NCBI GenBank assembly: GCA_011033025.1
Contig: WFMF01000307.1
Coordinates: forward strand, 124,001-188,000
Length of the DNA stretch: 64,000 bases
Origin: Beroe forskalii
Lineage: Eukaryota > Ctenophora > Nuda > Beroida > Beroidae
Reading direction: 5' to 3'
Of this stretch, positions 57,830-64,000 are shown in pieces. The notes below the pieces were generated by a model. That model saw nothing but the letters and a program-made list of their open reading frames with translations, made no database searches and was not told where the DNA came from. Within the stretch, counting starts at the first letter, position 1. The number at the start of each line of letters is the position of its first letter. Position numbers and translations under genes: made by a program.

Positions 57830-60800
57830 CACATTTCCAATATATTCTGATCCACAATCCGCGTACTATTTAAGATGAAAATACCAACAGCTACTTAATA
57901 AATCCGAGTCCGTACACCAGGAAAATGGCCCGAAGTTTGAATATTTAATTTTACCCGGAGTAATGTAAAGACCATGTGACTTAGCAAACGCAGCCTAATT
58001 ACTTAATTGTGAGCATTTTACCACAGATATATCCCATTGTTAATTGATTATTGCGAGGGTGTGCTATTTAACAACTGTGGTGAATCTAACTAGTGTTGGA
58101 ATTCAAATTCAAGCTGAAATTTGGCAAATCGATCAAACAATGTTTATGAGTTTATGGTTATTGAGAGGAAATCCACTATTCAAATGGTAAATACAGCTGC
58201 CGGTTTGCAGCAGCAGTTACTACGCAAGGCTTCAGGTATTGAACAGCGTGCAGCTTACTTCCAAGGTGGTGAGAATGTGTTCATTTCAAGCATGTGAAGA
58301 AATTGTAATCGGTATGTGTCGGTCGAGTCTTGGTGCATTTAATAAAAGTGAGGCCCACAAGTGGTTCTTAAACTGATTGGTATGTGTAATTGCTTTCTAA
58401 GGTGCTGAAAAGGTATTCGAATTTCGAACTATATTTTGAAAGTTAACCATATAAAGTTCTCACACCCTCATCCCGGACTTGACGTTTAAGTTTCTGCAGA
58501 ATCCCTGAACAAATCCCACCCAGTGCTTCATTGGACCCAATCCAAGGGGTTTTGTTAAACTGCCAATTCTTCAAACGAAACAAAGACCATTTAATAAACT
58601 AATAATGTTCGTGTCAAATCCACTTATACCCGGGGTCAATTAATCAAACACGGCTAAGCGGCTTCGTACAGGATCCAATTAATCAAACTGGGGAGCATAA
58701 TAATGTGTTGTTTTGCGTTCATTAATTCATTGCTGGACTGTAGCTGTTCTAAACTCAAAGTATCCTAGGGTATCCTAGTGAGAATGGGTCGAAATTTTTA
58801 CTGCTCATGATTATCATTATTATGGAAATTCACTTAAATTTATGACAGACTCAATCATTTACTGTGAGCTATTTCAGCCGTTGTCGGAGCAGCTGTATTT
58901 TCAGCAGGTGTTATCAGGAAAGTTAGGAATCCTGGATAATCAGTGGACGTGACAGTTAGTAATAATAAGGTAGACGGTGTATACGAATATTTGTCACTAT
59001 GATTTTGTTGGCTTCCTGTGGAGGAATTTTCAGGCAACTCCACGCAAAATAGAGCAATTGAAGGGTATTGACACATGATCTATCCTGACGGAGAATAGTT
59101 GAAAAGTTGAAAGATCCCGATCGTTTCCTGGCTATTTCCTGGCAATTTACTGACTAGACTCCGGCTTTTTGATGTACGACTCAGGTTGGGTGTAATTGTT
59201 TGTCTAGAACAGAGCTACCAGTTGATACCAGCTGGGAATGTGAGTTATAGTAACACACGAGAAAAACATCAGTCTACTGTCTTATCCATGCGCTAAAAAT
59301 CTAGATGTTCTGTAAGATTCACTCCTTGAATAACTCTCAGTTTCCTTGTAGGTATTGGCTTCAATAATGCTAACATTGATATCATTAAATAAAGTTCTCA
59401 ACATGATGCTTGATGTGATATGATTCTTTGGACAAAGACATTACGGCGGCCTCTCTTTCTCTCCCCTTATTATCCACTCATCGCAAGGACTGGTTAATAA
59501 CATGATAATCTATCTATTCTCTGAGATAATCATAAGATGATCATTTATCTAATGACACTATTGTCAGAAAATCAGTGATGCTGGGATAATAGCACTAAGT
59601 TTGGGTGAATGAAGAGTGTAATGATTTGTCTCTCCTAGCATATTACGGCAAGGAATTACTTCTTAATGCTAGTAAATCAAGACGGCAGGTAAGCTTGTGA
59701 TGGCACAGTTAATTCTCTTCCTACGACGATCAGGGACTGCGTACACCGTGTAATTGTAAAGCGCCATTTGACCCGGAGATTTGCCGTCTGAGCATTGTAT
59801 CAAGACAATGCCAACTAATGCCGTAAGGGGCTGATTGCTGACAACAGCATTGACACTGGTGCAGCAGGGTAATCATTAAATATCATTGACAGCAGCCCCC
59901 GACAACGAATGCTCCAGCTATCCAGGTCTGCGGTATGATCTGTATTGAGAAGTACGTGCCCGGCTTGAAGTACGTACCCGGCTTGAAGGTACGTGCAACC
60001 TTTCAAAAAGGTACGTACATCTCATCATAGAGTATGAATCCTGATGCTGGGTGGTAAATTACTTAACTGTGGCACCTGATTCTGTCATACCTGACAAGAT
60101 TAACTGACGATTGTAAACATACGATTATAAACTGAGATTTTGGGTAAAACCTATTGGTCAAGACGTACGTTATTCAATAACATTCTAATTCATCTAGAGC
60201 GTTAACTATCGCATAACACTAAGCACCTTTTACACAATGATAATATGATAGCATAATATTCTTGATGAATTGATGATAATTGACATTGGTTTGAAAGGTC
60301 CAACTTACGTCTTACAATGAGCATCAGTATGGACTAAGACTTTCATCAGAGCGATATGGGGAGTACCTTGGAACTGTGCAATGTTGAGCACCATTTAGTC
60401 CCTTACAGTTTAATAGCACTGTTAAGGACATTAATGAATATGGAAAACGCCTCCTTCACCTCTCATAAGCATCCATGAGAGGATTCATTGAGCATGATAT
60501 TATATTCGCTCAGTGACTGACTAACTCAGTGTGGAGCATAATAAAGCAGAGTGTGGGGGAGTTAGAGCTTTAGAGATATTATAATTACAGTCGTTTTGTC
60601 TCAGACACTCTCACGTTTCCTTTTGTCTCCATTCACCCCTGGGTGTGATTAGAGTTAAAGTAGTAATTAGCAGGTTGAATATAGGACAGGGTGTACAGCA
60701 TGCCCAGCTCCAGCCTCCAACTAATTACACTCCTTCATCCCAGTGCACTCCTTCATTGTGATAATGTTGCAGATAACATTATAACACTAGTTAGGAGTGA

Positions 60801-61500
60801 TGCTGTTCCAAGGCTCTCAGCGGAGAGTTGGTGATGTCAAACTGACACTGACATCCTACCAATGCAATACCATGTGAACCAAGGTCACAGTGGTGTCATG
60901 AAACCACACTGCTGACACTGTCGTCTGCTCTTTTGGCAAAGCTTTTGAACTGCGAGTTCATCGGTCAAAATAACTGAGCCCAGACATGCTGCTGGAGCAT
61001 TGTTCAAGTGGGACCTATGTCAACTCGCGAGGGGAGGAATAGGCAAATGAACAATTAGTTCCAGAACCCTCCTCTTTGTCCGTTGGTTACAGTCAGTTTG
61101 GGGACAACCAACGGCTCCAACTCGGACTTGGGGAAAAAGCAGACGTTTTAAAACTCGGCCATAAACTCGGTCGTTAACTGAGTACAGTGGTGATGGGGCA
61201 TGATGTGAGCAACACTTGAAAAAAGCACTAACAGTAGGTACATCTGCATTGAAGCGGATCCTGGACGTATAACCATGGGTACAGTGCGTATACACTGTAC
61301 CAAAATGAGGAGATAATGAGTGTACAATGAGTGTACAATGACATGTCGTGTACTGGTTACTGGTATCCCTAGTACTTGTGTGTGGTGTATACCTACTGGT
61401 GCAGTGGTAATTGGTACAGTTTTACAATAATAAGTACACGATACCACTCTCTGGTAAAATGGTAAATTGGTGTAAGAAGTACACGAGACTAACAAACACT
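57830..61500. other. AT-rich DNA, nothing firmly recognised
   Basis: Only a small cluster of gtacgtgcccggcttgaa words (59950-60015) stands out; it is repeated two to three times and partly inverted. No supported exon. Confidence 0.4.
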
Positions 61501-61506
61501 ACTTAC

Positions 61507-61572
61507 AATGCTCGGAGGTTATCGTAGTACTGGAGTCCCTCCAAGCTCTGGAGACTGTTGAAGTTCAGCAAT
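61507..61572 (-). CDS. Leucine-rich-repeat exon (gene assignment uncertain)
   Basis: A TTTATGTTTCAG acceptor and a TT|GTAAGT donor enclose 66 nt in phase 2, the same phase as the LRR-Ig gene exons. It reads LLNFNSLQSLEGLQYYDNL then RA, an LRR of about 22 residues. The short length and L-x-G-L pattern are also typical of intracellular SDS22-class repeats. So it may belong to a different LRR gene, or be an upstream exon of the LRR-Ig gene across a 24.6-kb intron. Confidence 0.55.
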
Positions 61573-61607
61573 CTGAAACATAAATAGGGTAAGCTAGTAA
61601 AGCAACA

Positions 61608-61662
61608 TGGCACGAAAACATGGATAAAAACATGGATAAAAACATGGTTAAAAACATGGATA
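61608..61662. repeat. Short tandem repeat (aaaacatggat)n
   Basis: Four to five copies of an 11-12-bp unit, aaaacatggat, in the intron just upstream of the LRR exon. Confidence 0.75.
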
Positions 61663-64000
61663 AGATTTTCTTGATTTTCTTGAGTAACATGAAGCAAAGC
61701 ATCAGGATCACTGCAATTCCAGAATGTGCTAATATCTAGATCCAAGAAGTAAAAAGCAAGAAGTGATTCTTCGCCCCGCTGCAGGGGTTTGGGCTTGCTT
61801 GTGTACTTATTTAGTCATTTTGATTCAAATGGAACGCTTTTGGTACAATGGAGCATCATGAGAATGCTTTATTAACCATTAAGACTAAAAAGAACACAAA
61901 AGTTTCATAAAGAAACATTGCATTCGAATCCTTTTATTATGCAATACAAACAAAAAACTGCATTGCATTAATATTATTCATTTCATAACCCAAGGAACAA
62001 TAGAGGCTTCTTGAGAACTTTGCGTTCAAATGTGTAACGCAAATAAAATATTCCATAACATATAGTCCTCCTCCTTCTTTTCAGTACACTCAGAGCTTTG
62101 GTTATATTAGCACAAAAAAGGAGGAAGAGAAGGAATGTGAGATGAAGAATGAGAAGGAAGAATGAGAAGAAAGAATGAGAAGAAAGAATGAGAAAAAAGA
62201 ATGAGAAGAACAAGGAGTCGGAGAGGGGAAGGAGGGATCCCTAGGAGACACGGAGGTTCATTGTCTATTTCAATTGCTTGGTGATCTATACCACAAAGAC
62301 ACACATAATATACACACAGACCGTAGACAAAGATTTGTGATACTGGTTCACCAATACCTCCCTCTCATTCCATTATCCTATTGTTCTTATTAAACACGGG
62401 CATTACCCTATCGATAATACGTTCGGTGTGAATAATCTCAGATTTTAATACCTTCTGTCCGATCTTAGAATCACTAATTACTTGTACTTTAGAACCACTG
62501 ATAACCATATAATGGTATCTTTTAATCTCTGATTACCACTGCGTGGATTTAACGTGAACACAACGTGAGCACAACGCCATATCATCAGCTGTCGATATCA
62601 GCAATTTTAGAATTTTATCAGACCCCGGCAGTGGTCAAAGCGTGCACACCAATAGGCGGTGTGAAGTCATCAACTCACCACTTTGAGCTATGGTTATGAC
62701 GCCACACTCAACCTCCTATCATTTGAGTTCTGCGGCATTCAGTACAGGATGTTATTTTAGTCCACCATGATGAAATGACGCGTCATGTGGATACTGGATA
62801 CTAAATCTGCGTTTAAAATCCAAGATACTACTCTAAAATCTGAGATACTACTTTAAAATTTGAGATTCTACTTTAAACTTTTAAACAGCTGCAATATTCA
62901 CAAAACGGTCTAACTTCAATAGACGATTCACAGCAAGCAGAGACAGCATTTCACATGTGTTGTGACTTCTCTACTTTCGTAAGAGGACACGTTGCAGGAT
63001 GATGGATTTGACTAAATAGTTAATTAATTCGAGTATGATTTGTGACAGTATTATATATCAAGATAATAAGATAAATGGACAACTAGTGCTTTATAATCAT
63101 AGATTATAGAATTTCACTGTTTGTTACAGGGCATTTACACAGTGATCTTAGTCCAAATCAAGCATCCGGAATAGCTACCGCGCGAGTAGACTAAAGATGG
63201 AGCATATATTATGGAGCAAGAACATTTTAAACCGGTCAATAAATCACGTTTTTGTTGTTGAGCACCGTACTTAATTAAATTGAGTACGTCTTGTGGCGGG
63301 GAGCGCCTTGAGTACGCTGTTTAAACAAGACAAGTAGCAGTTTCTTGTAGCGAACTGCGGATAATCGTGACAAAGTAGCAGTAGTTGTACACTATCTGTG
63401 GCAACAAACTGTATGTGGAATGTTGAAATTCCATGATATATTCATGGGTAGGAGCCGATAGGAGTAAATAAATTGCCCTTTCAATTTCATTAATAACACA
63501 TCGAATTGCGAGCTGAACCACTGATATATTTCTTACTTTTACGAACATTGGTTCCTTTCAATGCACTTTAAAAGAACGCAATCAATGATGCAACCACAGA
63601 GTCACAACTCACTAGGCTTATAAACTTTTAGCGATATGTACTATGTACACGACATGCACTGTATAAACCACAGCTACTCACAGTGGAGCCAAGTGACTGT
63701 GAACCACAATGTACACAAACATCCCTGTGGTGGCACCTCACACCTCTTCTCAATAGGAGCAGAATATTATGGTAGCAGTTGGAGTGAAATCTTCAAAATC
63801 AGTCATGACAGACAGACAGACCTCCGTTTCTCCCCATTTATTTTGGAATTTCACCATATCAGTGGGCAAGGAGTACGTGATCGAAGATGTCTTATAATAA
63901 TTTTACTATAGCTTATCAATACTGTCAGTAATTGCCAAAGCTGCCAAGTAGGACACGTATAACCATCATTGTATACTATATTGTGTATTGTGAATTGTGA
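61663..64000. other. AT-rich DNA to the window end; low-complexity block at 62115-62220
   Basis: A purine-rich block (gagaagaaagaatgagaag) covers about 62115-62220. Otherwise nothing is supported: no LRRNT, signal peptide or first exon for the LRR-Ig gene. Confidence 0.4.

Noticed and set aside
60308-60425. Possible ankyrin-like piece (MKVLVHTDAHCK) before a GTAAGT donor, minus strand
   Set aside because: The upstream half would need a frame change and no acceptor is clear. Too weak to call.
1-64000. tRNA, rRNA, CRISPR arrays and bacterial-type operons
   Set aside because: None could be seen. The window is animal nuclear DNA with introns.

Overview
The window is nuclear DNA from an invertebrate animal. 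It has spliced genes with long introns, AT-rich intergenic DNA, animal-type gene families and a dense load of nested DNA transposons. Nothing identifies the species. The retroelement and Merlin families present are common in marine invertebrates, but that is a weak guide. There are no ribosomal RNAs, tRNAs, CRISPR arrays or bacterial-style operons that I can support.

Three host genes can be read, all on the minus strand. (1) At 84-468 are the first two coding exons of a KH-domain RNA-binding protein of the PCBP/hnRNP K type, which runs off the left edge. (2) At 1449-6256 is a complete seven-exon pelota (Dom34) gene for the ribosome-rescue factor. Its 385-codon length equals human PELO, except that exon 5 lacks one base. 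(3) From 18433 to at least 36903 is a gene for an extracellular leucine-rich-repeat plus immunoglobulin protein. It has seven phase-2 LRR exons of 69-75 nt, an LRRCT exon, two exons for Ig-domain parts and a possible last exon. A further LRR exon at 61507-61572 may belong to it or to another gene.

Mobile DNA fills most of the rest. At 6.9-13.0 kb a 502-bp tandem/interspersed repeat lies beside a broken reverse-transcriptase fragment. One copy of that repeat is split by an element at 7498-10548 that starts and ends with the heptamer CACAGTG and is flanked by a 5-bp duplication, as in Transib/RAG-type transposons. That element is itself split by a Merlin transposon at 8049-9984 with a perfect 8-bp duplication. 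At 19441-24744, inside an intron of the LRR-Ig gene, is a 5.3-kb fold-back element with a 9-bp target duplication. It contains two further fold-back elements with 9-10-bp duplications. All three carry internal arrays built on one motif skeleton. At 52871-55896 is a TTAA-flanked element with another inverted-repeat element inside it. Smaller fold-back or MITE-like elements lie near 5.1, 13.3, 14.2, 16.0, 28.4, 46.2, 47.8 and 57.4 kb.

The most unusual host feature is at about 25311-27888. The last ~58 nt of the LRRCT exon plus the splice donor and ~32 nt of intron are repeated in tandem about 29 times. The unit is 90 bp, a multiple of three, and has no stop codon on the coding strand. Just downstream, the exon that should encode the first half of the first Ig domain cannot be found. 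A second oddity is a pair of abutting perfect palindromes at 45337-45455.

From 37 to 64 kb, apart from these elements and the LRR exon at 61.5 kb, I see mostly unannotatable AT-rich DNA.
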